DNA of 51,563 bases. It comes from JBFLVN01 sp040758475. Its GTDB lineage: Bacteria; JAGRBM01. Positions within the stretch are counted from its first letter, which is position 1; each line of letters opens with the position of its first letter. The position numbers and the translations under genes are program-made. Of the stretch, positions 24,929 to 33,665 are shown piece after piece. The stretch spans positions 1 to 51,563 of the forward strand of contig JBFLVN010000001.1 of assembly GCA_040758475.1 (NCBI GenBank), given 5' to 3'. The notes beneath the pieces are model-generated. The model was not told where the DNA came from and did no database searches. It saw only the letters and a list, made by a program, of their open reading frames with translations.

Positions 24929-25501
24929 ATGAATTTCCAGCCAAGCAGGGTCTTGTACGCCGCGGAGTGTCTTCTGAAACAACTCGGATGGGAGGATAAA
25001 GAACCCCCTTTCTCGCCTTTGGAGGCGATTCGCTCGCTCTACGAGGGAAGAGTCATTATCTCCACGACGGCGGAATTCTCCAAAGGCGAGAACGGATGCG
25101 TTTATCTGGACCCCGATATTCCCGAAGCAACCTTCATCGCCTTGAACCGGAACGATCCCCTCTGCACCAAGACCGCCACCCTGGCCCACGAGCTTGGGCA
25201 TCTCTTTCTAGGACACCCCTTGGGAGGGCTCGGGGGATGTCTTTGCCGGATAGAGGGCCAGGTAAGCGAGGGAAACGTGATTGAGCGCGAGGCCAATACG
25301 TTTATGAGCGAGTTTTTAGTGCCCTTAAACACCCTGGACCGTTACTTTTCCAAAGACATCTCCCTCATGCGGAAAAAAGACCCCGAGGGCTTCCAGGTGG
25401 AAACCGATCTCCTCTCGCTCCAATTCGGCGTCTCCACTGCCTTCGTCCTAACGCAGCTCTGGCGGCTCCACAGGCAAAGAAAAGATAGGTGGGGGTTATG
25501 A
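24929..25501 (+). CDS. ImmA/IrrE-family metallopeptidase
   Basis: 190 residues. The zinc metallopeptidase site AHELGHLFLGH gives HExxH, and EREANTFMSEFLVP supplies the third ligand Glu and the family's E-x2-A-N-x-F motif. Members of this family cleave the XRE repressor encoded beside them and so induce mobile elements (as ImmA does with ImmR). The expected substrate here is the XRE protein encoded 298 bp upstream on the same strand. The separate leader may allow its own control. Confidence 0.9.
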   Translation: MNFQPSRVLYAAECLLKQLGWEDKEPPFSPLEAIRSLYEGRVIISTTAEFSKGENGCVYLDPDIPEATFIALNRNDPLCTKTATLAHELGHLFLGHPLGGLGGCLCRIEGQVSEGNVIEREANTFMSEFLVPLNTLDRYFSKDISLMRKKDPEGFQVETDLLSLQFGVSTAFVLTQLWRLHRQRKDRWGL

Positions 25502-25552
25502 GGAGGAATTTGCCGACACGTATGGTTGTTATTCCTCGGTTTGGATCTCCGA

Positions 25553-26407
25553 TCAAAGATCTTCCGCAATTCTCGGCAATGGATACCCCTTGGCGGTGTG
25601 TGCTTTCATATCTTGACGAAGTTTATCTATATGAAGGATATCCTTGCTGATAGCCTTAGCTGTTGCCGCGAAAAATGCGATTTGTGCTGCTTTACGGCCC
25701 GGCGCTAATCTAATCATAAACTCGCATAGCATGGTTGCCACTCCCTGGAATGATTGGAAAAATGGCTGCTGCATGAAGCGAGGACCGTAGATGTACACGA
25801 ATTCCTCTGGCTCCTTCGTATAATCAATGTCCGCAGTCCCTGTACCTCTGAGATAAACCTCGGCCGCGCTTTTAATTCCCTGGAGCAGGGCGAGGGCACC
25901 TCCCTCTTTTTTTACCCACGATTTGAATGCATCTAGGACTTCTTTGTGATCGGTCGACTCCAGGATGGGTTTTAGTTCGGGACAGTCCAGATATCGCGTA
26001 GGAAGTTCTGCAATAGAGGATATTTCGTCGAAGTTTCGTATTGCGGCATGTTCTGCTGTATCGAGAATTTGCTTTGCTACTAGAAGAGCGTCACGACGAT
26101 TTGTTTCTTGGAGATGCTTAAACTCCGCGAGGAACTGTATCCTCTGTTCTTCGATCTGCCTTGCTTGGTACGAAAGGCTCGCTGAGAACCATATAACCGC
26201 CAGAATTCCAGCTGCTGCTGAAATGATGCTGCCGTAACCGGAAAGGAGATTGATGTCGATTGACGCAATTGCTGCATAAACAGATATAAAAACTAATATT
26301 GTTAAAAGAATTAGCAACCGCATGCATCGTGCCTCCGAGTCGCATTTCATAACCGAGAACCACACGTGATCAGGTTCTCTTTGCCAATCTCGTTCTTGGC
26401 ACGTCAT
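25553..26407 (-). CDS. Membrane protein, last gene of the restriction/defence cluster
   Basis: 284 residues; the ATG overlaps the helicase stop (ATGA), showing translational coupling. Two hydrophobic segments near the N-terminus (LLILLTILVFISVYAAIA at about 30-48 and SIISAAAGILAVIWFSASL at about 58-77) form a hairpin anchor, followed by a coiled-coil stretch (YQARQIEEQRIQFLAEFKHLQE) and a soluble helical domain of about 180 residues with no recognised motif. Two-TM proteins with a cytosolic domain occur in many defence systems as effectors or anchors; this role is inferred only from the operon. Confidence 0.65.
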   Translation of the reverse strand: MTCQERDWQREPDHVWFSVMKCDSEARCMRLLILLTILVFISVYAAIASIDINLLSGYGSIISAAAGILAVIWFSASLSYQARQIEEQRIQFLAEFKHLQETNRRDALLVAKQILDTAEHAAIRNFDEISSIAELPTRYLDCPELKPILESTDHKEVLDAFKSWVKKEGGALALLQGIKSAAEVYLRGTGTADIDYTKEPEEFVYIYGPRFMQQPFFQSFQGVATMLCEFMIRLAPGRKAAQIAFFAATAKAISKDILHIDKLRQDMKAHTAKGYPLPRIAEDL

Positions 26408-28479
26408 TTTCTCAGATCGTCTAAAAACTCTGACGCTGGTTCGACTCCGGTGATGAGTAAGTGATCCCGTGCGCGGGTGCAGGCGACGTAGAGAAGGTGG
26501 CGCTCGGTGTTGTAAACTTCTTCGAGGTCGGAATCGTCCGCGACGGTCTCGATCCGCTCCTGCAAAGGGATGATTTCATCGTCACAGGCCATAACGGCGA
26601 CGGCCCGAAACTCCAGCCCCTTCGCCAAGTGCATGGTACCGAGGGACAGGTAGCCGCTCACCGTCTCGACGTTTTCGTCCAGCAATTTGCAGGGTACTCC
26701 CGCCGCTTCCGCTGCCTTTCGGGCTCGCTCCATTTGGGTTGTCGAGCGTACGAAAACCCCTATTTCGTGGGGCTTGATGCCCTCGTTTCCCAGCTCAGAG
26801 AGCCACGCTCCGACTTTCTTGATCTCGTCTTCCTGTGTCTTGAGAACTGCGATTGTCGGCTCCGGCCCATTGAAGACTGAGACCGTGCCGCGCCGATCTT
26901 CTGTATTCCCGTCCACGTCCGAGATTTCGGGCCCCAGGAGCCGGTCGGCCTGCATTCTGATCTGATGGGATGTCCGGTAGTTGATCCGCAGGGTGCGCGA
27001 GCGCCCGCGGACCTCCACGCCCAGGGATTTCCAGGAAAAGGGCTGCTGGAAAATCCGTTGGCCCAGGTCGCCGGCAAAGAAGAGGCCGTTCGGCCGCTTC
27101 GCTCCGAGGGCCGCGAGGAAACGCAATTGGGGGATGTCTATGTCCTGGGCCTCGTCCACGACGGCAAAATCAAACGGCGGGCTCTTGCTGTTTTCAAGAT
27201 GGGAGGCCAAGCGGCAGAACATCTCGGCTTCCGTGACGAGCCCGCGATCTCGCAGTTGGGAGCGCACCTGATCGACAATAGACCACAGCGCGAGCCGTTG
27301 CTTCTCGGGAAGACGGGTCTTGCGTCCCAGGCGCACTACGTCCCGGTACGCCTCCCAGGTTTTCAACTGCCACGCATCAACTACTTGCTCCCATTCCGTA
27401 AGCAGGAAGTACGGACTGAATTTCTTGCCTTCTTCCATTGTCCCGGCGGCCGCCATGAGCAGTTCGCGGAGCGTTTCTCGAGAAGGGACTTGTAACTTTC
27501 CCACGTTCATTTCGTAGAGCCGCCTACCGATGGAGTTCATCGAATGAACTTCAAGGCGCTCCCCAAGACGAGGCTCGTTGCTGATGAGCCGCCGCAGCTT
27601 GGTACGCAGGGCATTAGCAAGCGTGTCGGAGAATGTCGCCAGGAGCACCCGGGCATCCGGGTTCCTGCGGGCCAGAAATACCGCCCGGTGTAGGGCGACG
27701 ATGGTTTTTCCCGTCCCCGCCGAGCCCGAAACCCGCGCCGGACCGCCAAAATCCCGCTCCACGATCTCCCGCTGGGCCGGATGCAAAAAGATCGTCCACT
27801 TCTCCCAGGGGTATTCGAGAGCGCGTTCGAGTTCCTCCACATTGGCCATCAACCGGAAGCGACGTTGGGCGTCGGGATGGACAAAGGGATCGGTACCGGC
27901 CGGGGCTGGTCGTGCGATCTGAGGCGTTACGCCCGTCGCCAAGTCCAGCAGGGCCTCGGCGGCCTCTCCTGGCAGGTGATCAGCCAGCTCCAGTATTGAA
28001 TCCTCGTCGGCCCGGCGCACGTCGGCCAGCCACTCGGCAGGCACCCCATAGCGGAGGAGGTCGTCATCGGAGAGGTGGGAGAAAAGAGAGGGTTTGGTAG
28101 GCGCGGGGCGCTCGACCTCGACGTGCTTGGGAATCGTGATTTCCTCGATCCGCTCGCGGATTTCAACAAACTGCGCGGCACCGGTCTTGGGGTGCGTCTC
28201 CAGTTTGCGGCGTTCCGCCCAGCGGTAGGCAGAATCATGGTGATCGACGTAGCACAGGAGCAGGCTCGCCGCCGTTTTATGAACAATCAGGCGGATGTCC
28301 CGGGTTACCCGCACCGACCAGAAGTTCTTGTCCTTTGCTTTGTCGAGCTTGTGGAACTGCATTCCCGGATTGGCGGGATTCATTTGCAGGTCAAAAGCCG
28401 TGGTTTTCACGGCCTTCTGCTCTTCACCGGTCAACCGGGCCAAGCTGTCGGTGAAGGTATCGGCGATACGGAATTGCAT
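26404..28479 (-). CDS. UvrD-like superfamily I helicase with RelE/ParE-like N-terminal domain
   Basis: About 691 residues. Residues 1-95 have the RelE/ParE toxin fold pattern (FHKLDKAKDKNFWSVRVTRDIRLIVHK, then LLLCYVDHHDSAYRWAERR). A linker leads to a SF1 helicase: Walker A GSAGTGKT at about 253-260, motif II FAVVDEAQDI, motif III region AGDLGQRIFQQ, and motif VI LYVACTRARDHLLI. Start codon: GTG at 28482 or ATG at 28479. It is the fifth gene of the six-gene cluster that begins with a type III-like restriction pair. The RelE-like part may be a nuclease or a DNA/ribosome-binding module; its function in such fusions is not settled. Confidence 0.85.
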   Translation of the reverse strand: MQFRIADTFTDSLARLTGEEQKAVKTTAFDLQMNPANPGMQFHKLDKAKDKNFWSVRVTRDIRLIVHKTAASLLLCYVDHHDSAYRWAERRKLETHPKTGAAQFVEIRERIEEITIPKHVEVERPAPTKPSLFSHLSDDDLLRYGVPAEWLADVRRADEDSILELADHLPGEAAEALLDLATGVTPQIARPAPAGTDPFVHPDAQRRFRLMANVEELERALEYPWEKWTIFLHPAQREIVERDFGGPARVSGSAGTGKTIVALHRAVFLARRNPDARVLLATFSDTLANALRTKLRRLISNEPRLGERLEVHSMNSIGRRLYEMNVGKLQVPSRETLRELLMAAAGTMEEGKKFSPYFLLTEWEQVVDAWQLKTWEAYRDVVRLGRKTRLPEKQRLALWSIVDQVRSQLRDRGLVTEAEMFCRLASHLENSKSPPFDFAVVDEAQDIDIPQLRFLAALGAKRPNGLFFAGDLGQRIFQQPFSWKSLGVEVRGRSRTLRINYRTSHQIRMQADRLLGPEISDVDGNTEDRRGTVSVFNGPEPTIAVLKTQEDEIKKVGAWLSELGNEGIKPHEIGVFVRSTTQMERARKAAEAAGVPCKLLDENVETVSGYLSLGTMHLAKGLEFRAVAVMACDDEIIPLQERIETVADDSDLEEVYNTERHLLYVACTRARDHLLITGVEPASEFLDDLRK

Positions 28480-28531
28480 CACTTCGTTGCACTCATGTTT
28501 CAGTAGTTAAAAGGGTAGGGCTACCCATGCA

Positions 28532-29443
28532 TCACCGCTCCACAATTTCACCAGTGTTGGCATCCACCATAAAGCGTTTGAGATCTTGATCAAAAACAAT
28601 CAAGTCGTTCTCATCAAATCCTTCAGTGATGAGCTCTGCAACCTTATCTGATGTGACTTTCATGAACTTTGTGTCTCGCATAATGTCAAACTGGATAAGT
28701 AGACCTGCAATGGGGACTCCGCCGCGATTCTCCACTTCTATCGTGGCATCCACCAACGGGACCTTCATATCCACGTGCCTGGGAGAATCCCAGCTTACCT
28801 CCTTCATTTTTCTTTCGATGAAATCATTGACCTGAACTCGCTCGCCTGGAAGGTTTAAGCAGACAGGCTGGCCGCGCCATAGGCCAGCCGATCCGCCTTT
28901 AATCGACTGTATATCGTCAGTGATTTTCTTACGGTCTTCCTCGTTGGTGACCGCAAACGTGACTTGGGGGGTGCTCGTTCCAATTATGTGGAACGTCAGA
29001 TGGATCGATTTGATTCGTCCTTCCCAATCAGATTCCTTAAACTCTCGCAATACGGCCAACTTTATTCCTTTATGCTTCGCGAACTTCTGGGCATCCCTAG
29101 TAAAGCCATTGCAGGTGAGAATTATTGATTCATCAGGATGAATATCATCCACAACGGCCGAAAAGTTCCGGATAATGTCCAAGCCTACTTTATCGCCTGA
29201 GACATCGAAGTCTTTGCACTCGATCAAGATTCGTCTTAGATTTCCCTCCTTACTTCGGACCGTCACATCTATTTGATGCTTAACGCCTGAGTCGCCCGAT
29301 AGCTCCAGGTCATGTATTACAACCTCATCCTGTTCTAACTTTTTAAGCAGAAATGCAGTCAGAATTTCGTAGCGGGTGCCCTGTTTCGTCGAGAGAATGG
29401 TGTGGTACTTATCGTGTATTTCATCATAACGTGACTTTGCCAT
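28532..29443 (-). CDS. PD-(D/E)XK nuclease-like protein (restriction endonuclease type)
   Basis: 303 residues from the ATG at 29443, which has GGTGG upstream. The first 110 residues carry the Mrr-type nuclease core: GTRYEILTAFLLKKLE, the Asp in KHQIDVTV, and the ECK of ILIECKDFD, followed by KVGLDIIRNFSAVVDD. The C-terminal 180 residues (beta-rich) are not recognised. The catalytic D...ECK is intact, so DNA cleavage is plausible. No methyltransferase is directly paired with it. Strongly AT-rich compared with the host genes, which marks it as transferred. Confidence 0.8.
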   Translation of the reverse strand: MAKSRYDEIHDKYHTILSTKQGTRYEILTAFLLKKLEQDEVVIHDLELSGDSGVKHQIDVTVRSKEGNLRRILIECKDFDVSGDKVGLDIIRNFSAVVDDIHPDESIILTCNGFTRDAQKFAKHKGIKLAVLREFKESDWEGRIKSIHLTFHIIGTSTPQVTFAVTNEEDRKKITDDIQSIKGGSAGLWRGQPVCLNLPGERVQVNDFIERKMKEVSWDSPRHVDMKVPLVDATIEVENRGGVPIAGLLIQFDIMRDTKFMKVTSDKVAELITEGFDENDLIVFDQDLKRFMVDANTGEIVER

Positions 29444-29492
29444 GCCGACTTCCACCTTTCCCCAGGGCCTTCGATTGTCCTGGTTTGGGATG

Positions 29493-30818
29493 TCATTTCC
29501 GTGCGACCTGAACGATTTTAGCTACAGCCTCCAATATGTCTTTTGGGAGGTTCGATAGAATATCAGGTTCGGACTCCGCGCTGGCGCGCCGATCGAACTG
29601 AGAATCTTTAAATATCTTCTCGATGGTTTCCGTGAGAAACTTCGCGTATTCAACGGCTTGGTCCTTTGCTGCCAAGTCCCTCACTAATGTCGAGTAACCC
29701 TCAAGCGACAGTGACAGAGCCGATTTAAACGCATATACCTCTTCGGCGGAACGATCTCGCCTATATTGCGAAGCAAAAAAGTAAATCAGAAAGATTATGG
29801 GCCCGATAGAGAGCAATCTGATCCAGAAAAGCGAGCCCGCATCTTTTTGGCCGAACTCAAGCACCAGCACAAACGTTCCAACTGCTGCTGCTGCTGCTGC
29901 GAAAGCCAAAAACCACAACCATCGCTTGCGGGCTGTATATAATTCTTCTTTTCGTTGGTGAAATGCACGGAACAATCCCGTACTCGTCGCAATCTTGAGT
30001 TGCGCCTTATATTTCTCCTGTAATTCGCCAAGTTGGCGAAGCAAGTCGGTCGTCTCGGCCTTGTGCTTCTCCATTGCTTTTTCGGCAGTGTAAATGGATG
30101 ATTCTAATTTTTTCTTGTTCTCGTCAATTTCGCCATGAAACTTGACGATCTTTTCCCGAAGCGCCCCCACTTCATCGCTCGATTTCTTTATCTCTGCTTG
30201 TTGGGCTGTAATTTGGTCTTTACTGGTTGTAACTGCCACAACGGCTTGCTGAGCTTGGGCTTGTAAAGTCTGCGCCTCCTTTGAGGCATTGGCGGCAGCA
30301 ATCTTTGACTCGTTCACTTGCGCGAGTGAGGTTTGTGCCTGAGTCCGGATATCCTCTGCTTCTCGTGCTTTCTTGAGAGCGTTTTCAAGTTCGCTTTGTA
30401 GTTGACCAACGTACCGGAGTTTCTGCTCGAATTGGGATATGCTTTCATTCCGGTGAAAGAGGCCTGAACTCCAAAGTGTTTGGTGCAGAACATTTATACC
30501 GTTGGAGAGATTTGTAAAATTATCCAATGATGGACCAACGATCCATTGATCAAGATGAGGATATATCTGCTTTTGTAATGTGTTCCTGAGGCTAACCAGA
30601 ATGTTGAACGGCGCGGTAGTGCCTTCGACAAAAACAGCATCAAGTAATGCATCAATACATGACGCGAGGATTGTAAGTTGCCCAACAGCATCGGAGCGAT
30701 GCTCTTCGGGTGTTTTATTTGGCCAGCCCTGGTAAGTCTTTATATCCTGTGCTCGATCCGCTAAATCACGGGGATAGCTCTCCAATTTCTGCCGTGTTTG
30801 TATGTCTGCCGTACCCAT
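29493..30818 (-). CDS. Coiled-coil protein with two transmembrane segments
   Basis: 441 residues from the ATG at 30818 (AAGGGAG upstream). An N-terminal helical region of about 110 residues is followed by a long coiled coil at about 130-265 (repeated Ala/Gln/Glu/Lys heptads such as EAQTLQAQAQQAVVA). Two TM helices (WLWFLAFAAAAAAVGTFVLVL and LFWIRLLSIGPIIFLIYFFA) come next, and a cytosolic helical tail of about 110 residues ends it. A (CTG)6 run at 29882-29899 encodes the Ala stretch in the first TM. The architecture is that of a membrane-bound sensor or scaffold; no known family. Third gene of the cluster. Confidence 0.7.
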   Translation of the reverse strand: MGTADIQTRQKLESYPRDLADRAQDIKTYQGWPNKTPEEHRSDAVGQLTILASCIDALLDAVFVEGTTAPFNILVSLRNTLQKQIYPHLDQWIVGPSLDNFTNLSNGINVLHQTLWSSGLFHRNESISQFEQKLRYVGQLQSELENALKKAREAEDIRTQAQTSLAQVNESKIAAANASKEAQTLQAQAQQAVVAVTTSKDQITAQQAEIKKSSDEVGALREKIVKFHGEIDENKKKLESSIYTAEKAMEKHKAETTDLLRQLGELQEKYKAQLKIATSTGLFRAFHQRKEELYTARKRWLWFLAFAAAAAAVGTFVLVLEFGQKDAGSLFWIRLLSIGPIIFLIYFFASQYRRDRSAEEVYAFKSALSLSLEGYSTLVRDLAAKDQAVEYAKFLTETIEKIFKDSQFDRRASAESEPDILSNLPKDILEAVAKIVQVARK

Positions 30819-30865
30819 AGTGGTTTTCTCCCTTCGCGCTCGTTATGTAATCTATACGCCCCCCC

Positions 30866-33655
30866 TCACCCCACTCTAAACACCTTCATCACTTCATCCC
30901 CCAGGTGATTGATGACTTTCACGGCGATGCGGCCGGATTTGGGCTTATCGAAGGGCCTGGAGGTGTCGCTGTGGAGCGTGGCCCAGGCGTCCTCATTGAT
31001 CTCAGCCTTGAGGGTGGTTTTGAGCGCCTTGTAGGGGTCGTTCGCCCCTAGGAAATAGGCGTGGCGGACGAAGAAGCTTTCCTCATTGTAGTCGGTATCA
31101 ATGAACCAGCAGGCGATCCCCTCGGGACCGTCGCTTCGGACTTCGCCCGTATTGGGGTGGAACACGTCCACGCCATTCACCTTGACCTGGATCTGGCCGT
31201 CCTTGGCATTGAGAACCTCGATGTCGGGCTCGCCGAAGATGACGAAGAGATTCCCCTTGCCCGTGTTCTTCAAATCCCCGGCCATGTGCAGGTCTGCGTT
31301 CATGCGGGCTTTGAGCACGGGGATACGGCCTAGCTTGTCAAAATCGGTGGAACGGGCGTCGTAGTTGAAGGCGCAGGCGATGAGCACGTCGAAGCCCGCG
31401 TCCCCAGCCTCCCGGGCGGCTTCCACAAGATCGGGGCGCGAGACAGTGCCGAATTCAGGACCGATGAAGACAGCCGCTCGCTTCTCCTTGCCGCCTTCTA
31501 AATATCGCCCCTCTGCGCACACCAGCGTCCCCGGCCAGGGGGTGAGGAACGTGAAATCAATCTTGTCTTCCTTGTGGGCCTGTTGGACCCCGGCGGTCTT
31601 CAAATTCTCCAGGATCATCTGAACGAAGGTCAGTCCTTCGCCGTAGCCGCCTGCTTGGTCGTCAACGCGGATCAACTCGTCGTCCTCGTCCACTCCGAGA
31701 ACCCGGTGGGGCGTCAAGCTCTCTACCGTGAACGGCCCCGCCACGCGGACCTTTTTCTTGTCCTCGTAGGGCCGGTTATAGAGGTGCTCGAACTCCGCCT
31801 TGGCCGCAATGGAGGCGTCGATCTCCCTCTGCCGGGCGATGCGTTGCTCCCACCATTGAGCGTGGAGCTTCTTGGCCTCTGCGGGCCATTTCTCATCCGC
31901 CTCATGGGGGATCTCCCATTCCTCCCATTTATGCTTGAGGGCCTTGTTCAATTTGTCCCGCAGCGGTTCAAGGGTCTTCTGGAACTTCTCCCAAATCACG
32001 TCGATCTCGGCGTTGTTGGCAATGGATTTGAGCGTGATGTGCGGCACCCGCTCGTAGACGAACCCCTGGCGGATGTCCCCGCGGGTCGGCTGGCTCGAAG
32101 GCCCGGTTCGGGTGACTTCCGCTTCCTTGATCTGACCGTCCTTTGAATCGGCCAGCAGGTAATATGGATATCGAGCCCCCATGATCCGAGCACGGGCCAG
32201 CGCGAGCGCCACGCGGGAGGTGTCAATTGTGATCCAGCGGCGGCCCCATTGCTCGGCGACATAAGCGCTCGTTCCAGAACCGCATGTTGGATCGAGAATG
32301 AGATCGCCGGGATCAGTGGCCATAAGGATGCAACGTTCGACTACTGATGGCGCTGTTTGAACGACATAGATAAGGCCGGTACCAATTTGAAGTGATTCCC
32401 ATCGATCACTTATCGGTAATACCGCAAAATCGTCTTTGTATCGCTTATAGCGGATTGTCGAATTGCCGGCCGCGACTCGTCCGCTTTTGGCCAATGTTGA
32501 AAGGCCCGTGATCGTCGTTTTCCAGTGGCTCGATGCACCTGGCTGATAGGTTTTTTCTTGAAAACGAAAGCTCTGCTCAGTATTTGCTTGACCGGAGCTG
32601 ATCAAGCTGGTATGCCGAAAAATTCGGCCTTCGGGAAGTAGTTCAGGGCGAGCAAGTTCGTCTTTACTCAATCGCCTTTCGATACCATTTCCCAACTCGA
32701 CTTGATCGTAGCGATCCGAGGAGACGTGTCCTGCGACACGCTCGTCGTATAGTTGTCGGTACTTTACGTGTTCACGGGATTTTGCAAACCACACAATAAA
32801 ATCAACGGTATTAGCAAGCAATTTTGACGCTTGGCTACCAGTCTTTTGGACTTGAATGATTGAGATAAAATTATCTTCACCATAAACTTCATCCATTACT
32901 GATCGCACACGATGCAGATTCTCATCTCCTATTTGCACAAAGATGGAGCCGGAATCGGCCAATAAATCCCGAGCGACAGTGAGCCGATCTCTCAGATAGG
33001 TTAGATAGGAATGGATGCCATCCCGCCAAGTATCCCGAAACGCCTTCACCTGTTCTGGCTCACGGGTGATGTGCTCGGCGCTCCCATCCTTTACATCCCG
33101 GCTGGTCGTGGACCATTGGAAGTTTGAGTTGAACTTGATGCCGTAGGGCGGGTCGAAGTAGATGCACTGAACCTGACCCCGGAGCCCTTCGCGTTCGGCG
33201 AGCGAAGCCATCACCTGGAGGCTATCTCCCAGGATCATGCGGTTCTGCCATTTGCCGTCGTGTTGGTAGAAATCGGTCTTGTCGGCGCCTTCGGGGAGGC
33301 CATTAAAGTCAGCAAAGAGATCAAACTGGTTCTGAGTGGCCTTTTGGTCGGCCTCGCTGCGACGCAGGAGGTCGTCAATTAGGACCTTGGGGTGGACTTT
33401 TTCCTGGATGTAAAGCGGCGGGGCGTGGACCACGAGGTCCGACCAGTCCTGCTCATCCTTGCCGCGCCAGACGAGTTGTGGGTCTAAATCGCGGTTACGG
33501 CGCTCGTAGGCCACCCGGATCGGCGTCTGTTCTTCTTTCTGCATCACCGACTGGAACTCAGCGGAAGGAATGTTTTTTCGCGTGGCCTCGGTGTGCTTGA
33601 AGGTCTCGACTGTTTTCTTCGAGGCGAGCTTCTTGCCTGTCTTCTTGGCGGCCAT
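30866..33655 (-). CDS. Type III-like DNA methyltransferase (Mod, beta class)
   Basis: 929 residues. Catalytic motif DPPYGIKF at 168-175 precedes the AdoMet motif DPTCGSGT at about 455-462, the order of the beta-class N6-adenine/N4-cytosine methyltransferases. The DPPY form favours N6-adenine methylation. The spacing between the two (about 280 residues) holds the target-recognition part. The C-terminal 400 residues look like the extra domain seen in Mod subunits that pair with the long BPTD_3080-type Res proteins. The Res gene ends 10 bp upstream on the same strand, so the pair is one unit. Confidence 0.9.
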   Translation of the reverse strand: MAAKKTGKKLASKKTVETFKHTEATRKNIPSAEFQSVMQKEEQTPIRVAYERRNRDLDPQLVWRGKDEQDWSDLVVHAPPLYIQEKVHPKVLIDDLLRRSEADQKATQNQFDLFADFNGLPEGADKTDFYQHDGKWQNRMILGDSLQVMASLAEREGLRGQVQCIYFDPPYGIKFNSNFQWSTTSRDVKDGSAEHITREPEQVKAFRDTWRDGIHSYLTYLRDRLTVARDLLADSGSIFVQIGDENLHRVRSVMDEVYGEDNFISIIQVQKTGSQASKLLANTVDFIVWFAKSREHVKYRQLYDERVAGHVSSDRYDQVELGNGIERRLSKDELARPELLPEGRIFRHTSLISSGQANTEQSFRFQEKTYQPGASSHWKTTITGLSTLAKSGRVAAGNSTIRYKRYKDDFAVLPISDRWESLQIGTGLIYVVQTAPSVVERCILMATDPGDLILDPTCGSGTSAYVAEQWGRRWITIDTSRVALALARARIMGARYPYYLLADSKDGQIKEAEVTRTGPSSQPTRGDIRQGFVYERVPHITLKSIANNAEIDVIWEKFQKTLEPLRDKLNKALKHKWEEWEIPHEADEKWPAEAKKLHAQWWEQRIARQREIDASIAAKAEFEHLYNRPYEDKKKVRVAGPFTVESLTPHRVLGVDEDDELIRVDDQAGGYGEGLTFVQMILENLKTAGVQQAHKEDKIDFTFLTPWPGTLVCAEGRYLEGGKEKRAAVFIGPEFGTVSRPDLVEAAREAGDAGFDVLIACAFNYDARSTDFDKLGRIPVLKARMNADLHMAGDLKNTGKGNLFVIFGEPDIEVLNAKDGQIQVKVNGVDVFHPNTGEVRSDGPEGIACWFIDTDYNEESFFVRHAYFLGANDPYKALKTTLKAEINEDAWATLHSDTSRPFDKPKSGRIAVKVINHLGDEVMKVFRVG

Positions 33656-33665
33656 AATCTTGATC

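Noticed and set aside
29882..29899. (CTG)6 run as a possible phase-variable repeat
   Set aside because: It is a triplet repeat coding Ala in a TM helix, so length change would not shift the frame; it is too short to suggest variation.
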